Source: Mycobacterium mantenii (lineage in GTDB: Bacteria > Actinomycetota > Actinomycetes > Mycobacteriales > Mycobacteriaceae). Taken from it: a stretch of DNA of 64,000 bases. Below, piece after piece: positions 38,241 to 47,149 of this stretch. Below the pieces are notes generated by a model that had not been told where the DNA came from, did no database searches, and was given only the letters and a program-made list of their open reading frames with translations. The stretch is taken from positions 3,224,001 to 3,288,000 of the forward strand of contig NZ_AP022590.1 in the NCBI RefSeq assembly GCF_010731775.1. The letters run 5' to 3'. The position numbers and the translations under genes were made by a program. Numbering within the stretch: the first letter of the stretch is position 1; every line of letters starts with the position of its first letter.

Positions 38241-39116
38241 CTAGCCGACGTCTCGGGTCAGGCCGGCGCGCCGGCTGACGAATTCGCGGTGGGCACCGGT
38301 CACCGGATCGTCGAACTCGATGCGGTGCGCCAACAGTTGCAGCGGCGTGCTGAAGTCGTCGGCCGCGACATCAATGATGTTGGGGTACAACGGGTCACCC
38401 TCGATCGGTATGCCCAGCGAGGACATGTGCAGGCGCAACTGGTGGGTGCGTCCGGTGCGCGGCGTGAGCTGGTACAGACCGTCCGGCGCCAGGAGTTCGA
38501 CCAGGGTTTCGGCGTTGGGCGGACCCGGTTCGCAGACGGCCTGTAAGTGACCGCGGCGCTTGATGATTCGGCTCTGCACCGCCCGAGGCAACTCCAGCGC
38601 CGGGTCGACGGCGGCCCGGGCCAGATAGGTCTTGCGCACCAATCCGCGGGCGAACAGGGTCTGGTAGGCGCCGCGCACCTCGCGCCGCGCGGTGAACAGC
38701 AGCACCCCGGCGGTCAGCCGGTCGAGCCGATGCGCCGGGCTCAGCTCCGGGATTCCCAATTCCCGCCGCAGCCGCACCAGCGCGGTCTGCGCGACGTGAC
38801 GCCCGCGCGGCATGGTGGCCAAAAAGTGCGGTTTGTCGACGACCACGATGTCGGCGTCGCGATGCAGCACCGGAATGTCGAACGGGACCGGCACCTCGTC
38901 CGGCAGCTCGCGATAGAGATAGACGCTCGCGCCGGCGGGAAGCACTGTGCCGGCGTCGATTACCGCGCCGTCGGCGCCGACGACCTCTCCGGCCAGCACC
39001 TTGGCGCGGGCCTGCGCGCCGAACCGGGCGGTGAGTTCGGCCAGCACCGGCCCGCCCCGCAGCCGCACCCGTGCGGGCCCCAAGCCATCGCGAACCGGAA
39101 GCGGCGCGGGCCTCAA
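38241..39116 (-). CDS. RluA-family pseudouridine synthase (Rv3300c-like)
   Basis: 291 residues. The catalytic motif HRLDRLTAGVLLF (about residue 145) contains the Asp that attacks uridine. Late segments RTGRTHQLRLHMSSLG and GDPLYP are also typical of RluA/RluC enzymes, which modify rRNA or tRNA. An N-terminal segment resembles an S4-like or linker region (LTARFGAQARAKVLAGEVV). The start is a TTG that overlaps the glpD2 stop as TTGA, so translation is coupled. M. tuberculosis Rv3300c is 305 residues, so a slightly earlier start inside glpD2 cannot be ruled out. Confidence 0.88.
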   Translation of the reverse strand: MRPAPLPVRDGLGPARVRLRGGPVLAELTARFGAQARAKVLAGEVVGADGAVIDAGTVLPAGASVYLYRELPDEVPVPFDIPVLHRDADIVVVDKPHFLATMPRGRHVAQTALVRLRRELGIPELSPAHRLDRLTAGVLLFTARREVRGAYQTLFARGLVRKTYLARAAVDPALELPRAVQSRIIKRRGHLQAVCEPGPPNAETLVELLAPDGLYQLTPRTGRTHQLRLHMSSLGIPIEGDPLYPNIIDVAADDFSTPLQLLAHRIEFDDPVTGAHREFVSRRAGLTRDVG

Positions 39117-40870
39117 CTGAGCGGCACCGGCTCGAGGATCTCGGCGCGCGCCTCCGGGGCGCTCGCCCGCAACTCGTCGGCCGACACGTCGTCGGGCTGG
39201 GCCTGCGACAGGATCTCGGCCTCCACCCGCGCGCAGTAGTTCGCCACCTCCCGCTCGACGTCCTGCGTCGTCCAGCCGAGCACGGGGGCGACCACGTCGG
39301 CAACCTCGCGGGCGCAGTCGACGCCGCGGTGCGAATACTCGATGGAGACGCGCATCCGGCGGGCCAGGATGTCTTCCAGGTGCAGCGCCCCCTCGGCGGT
39401 GACGGCGTAGAGGGCCTCCACCTTGAGGTAGCCCGGCGCCTCCTTGATCGGGCTGAGCAGGTCGGCGTTACCGGCCGCCAGGCCCAGCACGTCGCCGATC
39501 AGCGAGCCGTAGCGGTCCAGCAGGTGCCGCACCCGGTACGGATGCAAACCCTGAAGCGCCGCAACGTGTTCCGCCTGATTGACCAGCGCGAAGTAGCCGT
39601 CGGCGCCCAGCAGGCTGACCTTCTCGGTGATCGACGGTGCCACCCGCGCCGGAATGAATTGGGCCGCAGCGTCGATCGCGTCGGCGGCCATCACCCGATA
39701 GGTGGTGTACTTGCCGCCGGCGATGGCCACCAGGCCCGGCGCGGGCACCGCCACGGCATGCTCGCGGGACAGCTTGGAGGTTTCCTCGCTCTCCCCGGCC
39801 AGCAGCGGCCGCAGCCCCGCGTACACCCCGTCGATGTCGGCATGCGTCAGCGGGATGGCCAGCACCGTGTTGACCGTCTGCAGGATGTAGTCGATGTCGG
39901 CCTTGGTGGCCGCCGGGTGGGCCAGGTCCAGATTCCAGTCGGTGTCGGTGGTGCCGATGATCCAGTGGGTGCCCCACGGGATGACGAACATCACCGACTT
40001 CGCGGTGCGCAGGATGAGGGCGACGTCGCTGACAATGCGGTCGCGCGGCACCACCACGTGCACGCCCTTGGACGCGCGCACCTGAAATCGCCCGCGCTGC
40101 TTCGACAACGCCTGGATCTCGTCGGTCCACACCCCGGTCGCATTGACGACGACGTGGCCGCGCACTTCGGTGACGGCGCCGTTCTCGGAGTCGCGGACCC
40201 GCACGCCGGTCACCCGGTCGCCCTCGCGCAGCATCGCCACCACCTGGGTGGAGGTCCGCACCACCGCGCCGTAGTGGGCCGCGGTGCGGGCGACGGTCAT
40301 GGTGTGCCGGGCGTCGTCGACGACGGTGTCGTAGTAACGGATACCGCCGATCAACGCGCTGCGCTTGAGGCCCGGGCTCAGCCGCAACGCGCCGGCGCGG
40401 GTCAGATGCTTCTGCGCCGGAACCGATTTCGCGCCGCCCATCCGGTCGTAAAGGAAGATGCCCGCGGCGACGTAGGGACGCTCCCACACCCGATTGGTCA
40501 GCGGAAACAAGAACGGCATCGGCTTGACCAGATGGGGCGCCAGCGTGGTCAGCGACAGCTCCCGCTCGTAGAGCGCCTCGCGCACCAGCCCGAATTCCAG
40601 CTGCTCGAGATAGCGCAACCCGCCGTGGAACATCTTCGACGAGCGGCTCGACGTGCCCGACGCGAAATCGCGCGCCTCCACCAGGGCCACCTTGAGCCCC
40701 CGGGTGGCGGCGTCCAGCGCGCACCCGGAACCCACCACGCCGCCGCCGATGACGACGACGTCGAACTGCTCGGCACCGAGTCGCTCCCACGCCAACCCGC
40801 GCTGCTGAGGTCCCAATGTGGAAGCCGCCCAGGTCTGTGCGCTTTGGGGCGCCTGGATGGGGTTGCTCAC
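39113..40870 (-). CDS. glpD2: Aerobic glycerol-3-phosphate dehydrogenase GlpD2
   Basis: 585 residues, the same length as Rv3302c. FAD-binding DAO fold: FDVVVIGGGVVGSGCALDAA near residue 34, and the substrate region GTSSRSSKMFHGGLRYLEQ near 92. The C-terminal DAO_C domain follows LHPYRVRHLLDRYGSLIGDV. It oxidises sn-glycerol 3-phosphate to dihydroxyacetone phosphate at the membrane, passing electrons to menaquinone. GAGGAG precedes the GTG start. It is followed without a gap by the pseudouridine synthase, and preceded by lpdA with 66 bases between. Confidence 0.95.
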   Translation of the reverse strand: MSNPIQAPQSAQTWAASTLGPQQRGLAWERLGAEQFDVVVIGGGVVGSGCALDAATRGLKVALVEARDFASGTSSRSSKMFHGGLRYLEQLEFGLVREALYERELSLTTLAPHLVKPMPFLFPLTNRVWERPYVAAGIFLYDRMGGAKSVPAQKHLTRAGALRLSPGLKRSALIGGIRYYDTVVDDARHTMTVARTAAHYGAVVRTSTQVVAMLREGDRVTGVRVRDSENGAVTEVRGHVVVNATGVWTDEIQALSKQRGRFQVRASKGVHVVVPRDRIVSDVALILRTAKSVMFVIPWGTHWIIGTTDTDWNLDLAHPAATKADIDYILQTVNTVLAIPLTHADIDGVYAGLRPLLAGESEETSKLSREHAVAVPAPGLVAIAGGKYTTYRVMAADAIDAAAQFIPARVAPSITEKVSLLGADGYFALVNQAEHVAALQGLHPYRVRHLLDRYGSLIGDVLGLAAGNADLLSPIKEAPGYLKVEALYAVTAEGALHLEDILARRMRVSIEYSHRGVDCAREVADVVAPVLGWTTQDVEREVANYCARVEAEILSQAQPDDVSADELRASAPEARAEILEPVPLS

Positions 40871-40936
40871 GGCAGAGGACTCCTCACCGGGAAACTCCTG
40901 TCGGTTACTCGCCAGTAGGACGGTGTCGAACCAAGG

Positions 40937-42352
40937 CTAGTCCAGATCGTCGTGGGCCATCAGCCGACGAGCGGCCTCGGTGATCGACCCGGACAGCGAC
41001 GGGTAAACGGCGAGGGTCTGCGCCAGCTCGTTGACGGTGATCCGGTTCTGCACGGCCACGGCGATCGGCAGGATCAGCTCGGAGGCGATCGGGGCCACCA
41101 CCACGCCGCCGATCACCACGCCGGTGGACTTCCGGCAGAACACCTTCACGAAACCCTGCCGCAGCCCCGACATCTTCGCCCGCGCGTTGGTGCGCAACGG
41201 CAGCACGATCGTGCGGGCCGACACCGAACCGTCGTCGATCATGGTCTGCGGAACCCCGACGGCGGCGATCTCGGGCCTGGTGAACACCGTCGCCGCCACC
41301 GTGCGCAGCCGGATCGGGCTGACGCCCTCGCCCAGCGCGTGATACATCGCGATCCGGCCCTGCATCGCGGCGACCGAGGCCAACGGCAGCAGGCCGGTGC
41401 AGTCACCGGCGGCGTAGATGCCGGCCACCGAGGTGCGCGACACCCGGTCCACGGTCAGGTAGCCGCCGCGGCCCGGCTCGATGCCGACCCGGTCCAGGCC
41501 CAGGCCGCCGGTGTTGGGGACCGACCCGATGGTCATCAGGGCGTGGCTGCCCTCGACCGTGCGCCCGTCGGCCAGGGTGACCAGCACGCCGTCGCCGGTG
41601 CGGGTGACCGACTGCGCGCGGGCGTTCTTGACCAGCTGGACGCCGCGCTCGGAGAACGCCTCCTCCAGCACCAGGGCGGCGTCGGCGTCCTCGTAGGGCA
41701 GCACCCGGTCCCGGCTGGCGACCACGGTCACCGGCACGCCCAATTCGGTGTAGGCGTGCACGAATTCGGCACCGGTGACCCCGGACCCGACCACGATGAG
41801 GTGCTCGGGCAGCGCCTCGAGGTTGTAGAGCTGTCGCCAGGTCAGGATCCGCTCGCCGTCGGGCGGGGCCGACGGCAGCACCCGGGGGCTGGCGCCGGTG
41901 GCGATCAGCACGACGTCGGCCTCGTACTCGCCGGTCGTGCCGTCGGCGGCGGTGGCCTTGATGCGGTGACACGCCAGCCCGGGAGTGGGGTCGATCAGCT
42001 CGCCGCGGCCGGCCACCACGTGCACGCCCACGCCGAGCAGCTGTTCGGTGATGTCGGCGGACTGCTCGGTGGCGAGCTGCTTGACCCGGGCGTGGATCTG
42101 CGGCAGCGAGATCTTGGCGTCGTCGATGTCGATCTCGAAGCCCAGCCGCGGCGCCCGGCGCAGTTCGGTGCGCAGCCAGGTCGAGGCGATGAACGTCTTG
42201 GACGGCACGCAGTCAGCGAGCACGGCGGCCCCGCCGATGCCGTCGGAGTCAATGACGGTGACATGGGTGGTGTCGGGGTGCGAGGTGGCGGCCACCAGCG
42301 CGGCTTCGTAACCGGCCGGGCCGCCACCGAGGATCACGATGCGGGTCGCCAC
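40937..42352 (-). CDS. lpdA: FAD flavoprotein disulfide-reductase-family quinone reductase LpdA
   Basis: 471 residues, orthologous to Rv3303c. FAD motif IVILGGGPAGYEAALVA at the N-terminus; NAD(P)H motif LIVVGSGVTGAEFVHAY near 176; FAD motif 2 IYAAGDCTGLLPLASV near 310. The redox loop reads GGAAVLADCVPSK, where the first of the two cysteines of true lipoamide dehydrogenases is Ala. It therefore cannot form the active disulfide, in agreement with the M. tuberculosis protein being an NAD(P)H quinone reductase. The GTG start lies 6 bases after a TAAGTT -10 (42359-42364), so the mRNA is likely leaderless. Confidence 0.93.
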   Translation of the reverse strand: MATRIVILGGGPAGYEAALVAATSHPDTTHVTVIDSDGIGGAAVLADCVPSKTFIASTWLRTELRRAPRLGFEIDIDDAKISLPQIHARVKQLATEQSADITEQLLGVGVHVVAGRGELIDPTPGLACHRIKATAADGTTGEYEADVVLIATGASPRVLPSAPPDGERILTWRQLYNLEALPEHLIVVGSGVTGAEFVHAYTELGVPVTVVASRDRVLPYEDADAALVLEEAFSERGVQLVKNARAQSVTRTGDGVLVTLADGRTVEGSHALMTIGSVPNTGGLGLDRVGIEPGRGGYLTVDRVSRTSVAGIYAAGDCTGLLPLASVAAMQGRIAMYHALGEGVSPIRLRTVAATVFTRPEIAAVGVPQTMIDDGSVSARTIVLPLRTNARAKMSGLRQGFVKVFCRKSTGVVIGGVVVAPIASELILPIAVAVQNRITVNELAQTLAVYPSLSGSITEAARRLMAHDDLD

Positions 42353-42358
42353 AGGCCC

Positions 42359-42427
42359 AACTTAACGAAGCGGCGGGGGCCCTGCGAACGCTCGGGGGAA
42401 GACCGGCCAGCATCGGACGTCTAAGCT
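42359..42427. promoter_or_regulatory. Back-to-back leaderless promoters for lpdA and the Rv3304-like gene
   Basis: TAAGTT on the minus strand (42359-42364) lies 6 bases before the lpdA GTG. TAAGCT on the plus strand (42422-42427) lies 6 bases before the GTG of the rightward gene. Both fit TANNNT and place transcription starts at the start codons. The 81-base gap thus carries two divergent promoters. Confidence 0.45.
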
Positions 42428-42433
42428 TTCCCC

Positions 42434-42913
42434 GTGCCGCTCTACGCCGCGTACGGGTCGAATATGGATCCCGAGCAGATGCAGAAACGCGCGCCCCATT
42501 CGCCGATGGCCGGAACCGGCTGGTTGCACGGGTGGCGGTTGACCTTCGGCGGCGAGGACATCGGCTGGGAAGGCGCGCTGGCCACCGTCGTCGAGGACCC
42601 GGATTCGAAGGTGTTCGTCGTCCTCTACGACATGACACCGGCGGACGAGAACAACCTGGACCGCTGGGAGGGCTCGGAGTTCGGCGTGCACAAGAAGATC
42701 CGCTGCCGGGTGGAGCGCATCTCGTCGGACACCGACACCGACCCGGTCCTGGCGTGGCTGTACGTCCTGGACGCCTGGGAAGGCGGCATGCCGTCCGCGC
42801 GGTACCTGGGCGTTATGGCCGACGCCGCCGAAATCGCCGGAGCCCCAATCGAATACGTGCATTGGCTGCGGACCCGCCCGGCCAGCAACATCGGGCCGGG
42901 TACCAGCGCCTGA
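42434..42913 (+). CDS. Gamma-glutamylcyclotransferase-fold protein (Rv3304-like)
   Basis: 159 residues (Rv3304). The N-terminus has LYAAYGSNMDPEQMQKRAP, the YGSN motif of the GGCT fold that binds the gamma-glutamyl group, and KVFVVLYDMTPADENNLDRWEG follows in two segments near 59. A catalytic Glu is expected near WEGSEFG. GGCT-like proteins cleave gamma-glutamyl peptides or glutathione-type compounds; in a mycobacterium, which uses mycothiol, the substrate is unclear. The GTG is probably used by a leaderless transcript. Confidence 0.82.
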   Translation: MPLYAAYGSNMDPEQMQKRAPHSPMAGTGWLHGWRLTFGGEDIGWEGALATVVEDPDSKVFVVLYDMTPADENNLDRWEGSEFGVHKKIRCRVERISSDTDTDPVLAWLYVLDAWEGGMPSARYLGVMADAAEIAGAPIEYVHWLRTRPASNIGPGTSA

Positions 42914-43039
42914 CCCCGGGCCTCACCATAATTCATTCGCCTGCCGGCGATCGGGACGGTAAACAGACAGACCGATGATGCGCGAGCCCCGATTCGGGGC
43001 CGCCGCCCACGGAAGGAAAATCGGCTGTCCATCCTGTCT

Positions 43040-43927
43040 ATGACGCCGGTCGCCGACGCGCTGGCGCGTACATTCGCCGCCGCGATCAAGCCTGCCCCCA
43101 AGGCCGCCGTGCGCTTCCCGGGGATCGCGGGCCGAACCTCCGAGATCGCGATCCCGACCCGCCATGGCCCGATTTCCGCGACCGTCTACCACCCGCCGAC
43201 GGCGGCCAACCCGCCCGTCTACGTCAACGTGCACGGCGGCGGGTTCGTGGTCGGGCACCCCGAACAAGACGACCCATGGTGCCGTTACCTGGCCGCCCAC
43301 GCGGGAGTGCTGGTGATCAACCCCGACTATGCCCTGGCACCGCGGCACCGCTTTCCCATCGCGGTACACCAGATTTACGACGTCGTGTGCTGGGCGGCCG
43401 GCCCCGGCCGCGACTGGGACGGCACGCGACTCTGCGTCGGCGGCCAAAGCGCCGGCGGCAACCTCAGCGCCGCGGCGGCCCGGCTCGCGCTGGAGAACGG
43501 CGGCCCCGGAATCGCGCTGCAGGTGCTGCACTACGCGCCGCTGGACCTGGTCACTCCCACCCGCGATAAGCCGTCCACCCTTGGCCGCCGCGCGATTATG
43601 AAGCCGTGGATGGGCGAGGTTTTCGACACCGCCTACATACCCCAGCGGGCGCAGCGGCGCGACCGCCTGGCCTCTCCCGCCTGGGACGGCAACGCCGACG
43701 ACATCGCCGGCATCGCGGCCGCGCTGGTGATTACGGCCGAGCACGATCGGCTGCGCGACGAAGCCCGCAGCTACGCGCGGAAGCTGGATGCGGTCGGTGC
43801 GTTGGCGGAGTACCACGAGGTGGCCGGCGTCGACCACGGCTACAACATCATGAGCCAGGCCGGCGACGTCACCCGGCGCATGTACGCCCATATCGCCGAA
43901 CACGTCGTCCGCGCCACCAGCGCCTGA
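43040..43927 (+). CDS. Hormone-sensitive-lipase-type alpha/beta hydrolase
   Basis: 295 residues. Oxyanion motif VNVHGGGFVVGHP near 58, nucleophile GQSAGGNLSAAAARL near 140, acid in ITAEHDRLRDEA near 233 and His in GVDHGYNIM near 267 complete a full triad. Family members hydrolyse short- to medium-chain esters; several mycobacterial Lip proteins belong here. The ATG has no close ribosome site, but GGAAGGA at 43011-43017 would suit an in-frame CTG at 43025, giving five extra residues. A perfect palindrome GCCCCGATTCGGGGC lies upstream at 42986-43000. This gene has no counterpart between Rv3304 and Rv3305c in M. tuberculosis. Confidence 0.88.
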   Translation: MTPVADALARTFAAAIKPAPKAAVRFPGIAGRTSEIAIPTRHGPISATVYHPPTAANPPVYVNVHGGGFVVGHPEQDDPWCRYLAAHAGVLVINPDYALAPRHRFPIAVHQIYDVVCWAAGPGRDWDGTRLCVGGQSAGGNLSAAAARLALENGGPGIALQVLHYAPLDLVTPTRDKPSTLGRRAIMKPWMGEVFDTAYIPQRAQRRDRLASPAWDGNADDIAGIAAALVITAEHDRLRDEARSYARKLDAVGALAEYHEVAGVDHGYNIMSQAGDVTRRMYAHIAEHVVRATSA

Positions 43928-43937
43928 TCCCGGGCGC

Positions 43938-45116
43938 CTAGGAAGGCCCGAACACCGCCGACTGCTCGACGATGCCGGTCATCACCCGCACCCCGATCGG
44001 CAGCGCCCGCTCGTCGAGGTTGAACGTCGGCTGGTGCAGGTCCAGCTGGGGTCCCACGCCGGGCCACACGCCCAGCCGCGCCATCGCGCCGGGAATCTCC
44101 TCCAGGTACCAGGAGAAGTCCTCGCCGCCCCCGGACTGGCGGGTGTCGGCCAGCGCGTCGGGGCCGAGGGATTCGATCGCGTGGGTGAGGATGCGCGTCG
44201 AGACGTCCTCGTTTACCACCGGCGGCACGCCGCGCCGGTATTGCAGCGTGTGTTCGATGGCCAGCGGCGCCAGCAGCCCGGTCACCGTCTCGCGGATGAT
44301 CTCCTCCATCCCCACCCAGGTCTGCCGGCTGGCGGTGCGCACCGTGCCGGCCAGCACGCCGCTCTGCGGGATGGCGTTGGCGGCCACGCCGGCGTTGACC
44401 GCGCCCCACACCAGCACGGTGCCGTTGCGCGGGTCGATGCGCCGCGACAACACCCCGGGCAGGCCGGTGATCAGCGTGCCGAGCCCGTACACCAGGTCGG
44501 CGGTCAGGTGCGGGCGTGACGTGTGTCCGCCGGGCGAGTACAGCGTGATCTCTATCTGGTCGGCGGCCGAGGTGATGGGGCCGTGCCGTACCGCGATCTT
44601 GCCGACTTCCAGCCGGGGGTCGCAGTGCAGGGCGAAGATACGCGATACCCCGGTGATCGCGCCCGCGGCGATGGCGTCGATCGCCCCGCCGGGCATCAAC
44701 TCCTCGGCGGCCTGGAAGATCAGCCGCACCCCGACCGGTAGCTCCGGAACCGACGCCAGCACCAGCGCGGTGCCCAGCAGGATCGCGGTGTGCGCGTCAT
44801 GACCGCAGGCGTGCGCCACGTTCGGCATGTTCGAGGCATACGGGGCACCGGTGCGCTCGGCCATCGGCAGGGCGTCTATGTCGGCCCGCAGGGCGATCCT
44901 GGGCTCGTGCTCGGGGCCCACGTCGCAGACCAGTCCGGTTCCGCCGGGCAGCACCTTCGGGTTGAGCCCGGCCTCGGCCAGCCGCTCGGCGACGAACTGG
45001 GTGGTGGCGTACTCCTGGCGGCCCAATTCGGGATAGCGGTGAATGTGGCGGCGCCATTCCACCAGGTCTTCGTGATGGGTGGCCAGCCAGGAATCGGTGG
45101 CGTCGGCCAGGCTCAT
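43938..45116 (-). CDS. amiA1: M20-family amidohydrolase AmiA1
   Basis: 392 residues (Rv3305c, 389). Zinc peptidase M20 of the hippurate/IAA-amino-acid hydrolase type: RIALRADIDALPMAERTG, then HACGHDAHTAILLGTAL with metal-binding His/Asp, and FQAAEELMPGGA with the catalytic Glu pair. GGEDFSWYLE near the C-terminus gives a further metal ligand. Natural substrates are unknown, but N-acyl amino acids are likely. The ATG overlaps the stop of amiB1 (ATGA), so the longer open frame upstream to 45449 is only a shadow. The 3' end faces the lipase gene 10 bases away. Confidence 0.92.
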   Translation of the reverse strand: MSLADATDSWLATHHEDLVEWRRHIHRYPELGRQEYATTQFVAERLAEAGLNPKVLPGGTGLVCDVGPEHEPRIALRADIDALPMAERTGAPYASNMPNVAHACGHDAHTAILLGTALVLASVPELPVGVRLIFQAAEELMPGGAIDAIAAGAITGVSRIFALHCDPRLEVGKIAVRHGPITSAADQIEITLYSPGGHTSRPHLTADLVYGLGTLITGLPGVLSRRIDPRNGTVLVWGAVNAGVAANAIPQSGVLAGTVRTASRQTWVGMEEIIRETVTGLLAPLAIEHTLQYRRGVPPVVNEDVSTRILTHAIESLGPDALADTRQSGGGEDFSWYLEEIPGAMARLGVWPGVGPQLDLHQPTFNLDERALPIGVRVMTGIVEQSAVFGPS

Positions 45117-46315
45117 GATGGCGCCCCGCCGCGTCTGCGCTCCCGCGCGTCCATCACCCGGTCGCGCTGGGCGGGCGTCTGGGCCAGCTGAACCACCGTG
45201 CGGGCCAGCATGATCGCGCCCTCGACGACCGCGCGGTCGGCGCTGGGGCCCGCGGCGGCGGCGGCGAAGGCGCGCTGGTGCACCGTGGCGCCGCCGGCGT
45301 CGACCCCGACGATCGGATGGATCCCCGGCAGCACGTGCGTCACGTTGCCCATGTCGGTGCTGCCCATGGGCAGCACCGCCTCGACCTCGCGGGCCACCGG
45401 CTCGCGGCCTAGCCGGCACATCTCGTCGCGGAAGACGTCGGCGAGCCACTCGTCGGGCCGCAGTTCGTCATACGGGGGCGCGGGGTTGGCGATGTCGTAT
45501 TCGCAGCCGGTGGCCAGCGCGCCCGCGGCGAAGCAGGCGTACATCCTGCCTTCCAGCTCGCGCAGCGAATCCGATTCGACCGCCCGCATGGCGTACTGCA
45601 GCGCGGCGCGCCCGGGGATGACGTTGACCGCCTGTCCGCCGTCGGTGACGATCCCGTGCACCAACTGCCCGGGCGCCAGTTGCTGGCGCAGCAAGCCGAT
45701 GGCCACCTGCGCCACGGTCACCGCGTCGAGGGCGTTGACGCCGAGGTGCGGCGCGACGGCGGCGTGGGATTCCTTGCCGCGGTAGCTCACGGTCGCCTCG
45801 GACAGTGCCAGCGAGCGGGCCGCGGCGATGTCGGCGGGCCCGGGATGCAGCATCACCGCCGCGGCGATGTCGTCGAACACCCCGGCCTTCAGCAACAACG
45901 CCTTGCCGCCGCCCATCTCCTCGGCTGGGGTGCCGATCAGCGCCACCCGCAGGCCCAGGTCGTCGGCCACCTCGGCCAGGGCCAGCGCGGTGCCCACCGC
46001 CGCCGCCGCGATGATGTTGTGGCCGCAGGCGTGGCCGATCTCGGGCAGCGCGTCGTATTCGGCGCAGATCCCGATGGTCAGCGGCCCGCCGCCGAAGTCG
46101 GCCCGAAAGGCGGTGTCCAGACCGCCGGCGGCCGCGGTGATCTCGAAGCCGCGCTCGGCGACCAGTGCCTGTGCCTTGGCGCAGCTGCGGTGCTCGGCGA
46201 AGGCCAGCTCGGGCTCGGCATGGATGGCGTGGGACAGCTCGACAAGGTCGGCACCACGTCGCCGCACGACGTCCTCAACGCTGTCGGACGGGCTGTCTAA
46301 CGGGGTCGTGGGCAC
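45113..46315 (-). CDS. amiB1: M20-family amidohydrolase AmiB1
   Basis: 400 residues (Rv3306c, 394). Same zinc-peptidase family as AmiA1 but of the p-aminobenzoyl-glutamate hydrolase-like branch: ELSHAIHAEPELAFAEH, GICAEYDALPEIGHACGHNII and GTPAEEMGGGKALLL are visible. MGSTDMGNVTHVLPGIH near the C-terminus is typical. I chose the GTG at 46315; the frame continues to a TTG at 46351 that gives 12 unrelated residues. The gene is translationally coupled to amiA1. A 10-base tandem repeat lies just before its start. It follows a cutinase gene by 45 bases on the same strand and may share its transcript. Confidence 0.92.
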   Translation of the reverse strand: MPTTPLDSPSDSVEDVVRRRGADLVELSHAIHAEPELAFAEHRSCAKAQALVAERGFEITAAAGGLDTAFRADFGGGPLTIGICAEYDALPEIGHACGHNIIAAAAVGTALALAEVADDLGLRVALIGTPAEEMGGGKALLLKAGVFDDIAAAVMLHPGPADIAAARSLALSEATVSYRGKESHAAVAPHLGVNALDAVTVAQVAIGLLRQQLAPGQLVHGIVTDGGQAVNVIPGRAALQYAMRAVESDSLRELEGRMYACFAAGALATGCEYDIANPAPPYDELRPDEWLADVFRDEMCRLGREPVAREVEAVLPMGSTDMGNVTHVLPGIHPIVGVDAGGATVHQRAFAAAAAGPSADRAVVEGAIMLARTVVQLAQTPAQRDRVMDARERRRGGAPS

Positions 46316-46317
46316 TC

Positions 46318-46337
46318 TCGCAGTATGTCGCAGTATG
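46318..46337. repeat. Two perfect tandem copies of TCGCAGTATG before amiB1
   Basis: Copies at 46318-46327 and 46328-46337, directly upstream of the amiB1 GTG. Spacing of one helical turn would suit a regulator binding one DNA face. The repeat lies partly in the position of the ribosome-binding region, so it could also be a chance slippage product. Confidence 0.4.
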
Positions 46338-46360
46338 CCTTCAGGACCCAACGCCGCTGG

Positions 46361-47035
46361 CTACACCAGCCCGGCGATGAATCCCGCCGCCTGGCCGGGA
46401 TAGGGCGGCGCGGCGTAGTCGTGGTGCGCATCCCGGTCGCGGCCGCCGACGACGCAGACCGGGTCGCCCTCGCTGCACAGGTCGATGGCGCGACCGCTGA
46501 ACGCGCCCGTCGACGACAGGGGCGTGTTGAAGCGGTTGCCCGGGTTGCCGAACACCGCGACGGCCTTGATCTTGTTGGCCAGTGCGGGATCCAGCGCGGG
46601 TGCCGACCCGAGGTTGCCGATGCGTTGGCCGACCGGCGGCACCCCGGCGAGCATCGACACGGCGGCGGCGCCCTGCGAGAAGCCGCCCAGCACCAGCCGC
46701 GTCGACGGGCACTGGTCGACCATCTGCGCGATGTGGTCGCGCGCGTCGTTGGCGCCGTCGGCGGTGGTCAAAAAGTTGTAGCTGGCCGGATAGTTCACCG
46801 CGTAGGAGTCGACGCTGCGCGACCCCAGCGCGGGTTGCAGCGCGGCGAACAGCGCGTCGCCGACGACCCCCAGGCCGGGCGGCTCGGCGGTGCCGCGAGC
46901 GAAGATGAGTTGTACGTCCGGGCAGTCCGCTCTCGCCGACGGAGCCGGGCCGAATGTGATCGAAACCACCGACAGCACAACGGCGGCGGCTACTCCCATG
47001 ACCGGGCCAACCCCCGGCCACCTACGAAGATTCAT
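46361..47035 (-). CDS. Secreted cutinase-like esterase
   Basis: 224 residues. A signal peptide (RRWPGVGPVMGVAAAVVLSVV, cut near PSARA, residue 36) precedes the mature domain that opens DCPDVQLIFARGTAEPPGLG, the cutinase family start. The nucleophile elbow is LVLGGFSQGAAAV near 116. Asp and His of the triad lie in CSEGDPVC and DAHHDY. The Cys pairs typical of cutinases are present. Mycobacterial Culp proteins are exported esterases or phospholipases acting on lipids. The ATG at 47035 has AGGA upstream; an earlier in-frame TTG is less likely. The gene has no equivalent between Rv3306c and Rv3307 in M. tuberculosis. Confidence 0.9.
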   Translation of the reverse strand: MNLRRWPGVGPVMGVAAAVVLSVVSITFGPAPSARADCPDVQLIFARGTAEPPGLGVVGDALFAALQPALGSRSVDSYAVNYPASYNFLTTADGANDARDHIAQMVDQCPSTRLVLGGFSQGAAAVSMLAGVPPVGQRIGNLGSAPALDPALANKIKAVAVFGNPGNRFNTPLSSTGAFSGRAIDLCSEGDPVCVVGGRDRDAHHDYAAPPYPGQAAGFIAGLV

Positions 47036-47135
47036 ACGGCAGATCCTGACATATACCGGGGACAAGCACCGCAGCGCTAGGTTCGATGGCCCCGCTCCTC
47101 ACTCGCGCCGCTACCGGCGCTCGCCGTCGCGCGGC

Positions 47136-47141
47136 TAGGCT
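47136..47141 (+). promoter_or_regulatory. Probable -10 of a leaderless deoD transcript
   Basis: TAGGCT, identical to the one before sseA, lies 8 bases upstream of the deoD GTG. No Shine-Dalgarno precedes the gene. Confidence 0.45.
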
Positions 47142-47149
47142 CCCGCACT

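Noticed and set aside
40937..42352. True lipoamide dehydrogenase
   Set aside because: One of the two redox cysteines is Ala, and the context with glpD2 matches the LpdA quinone reductase instead.
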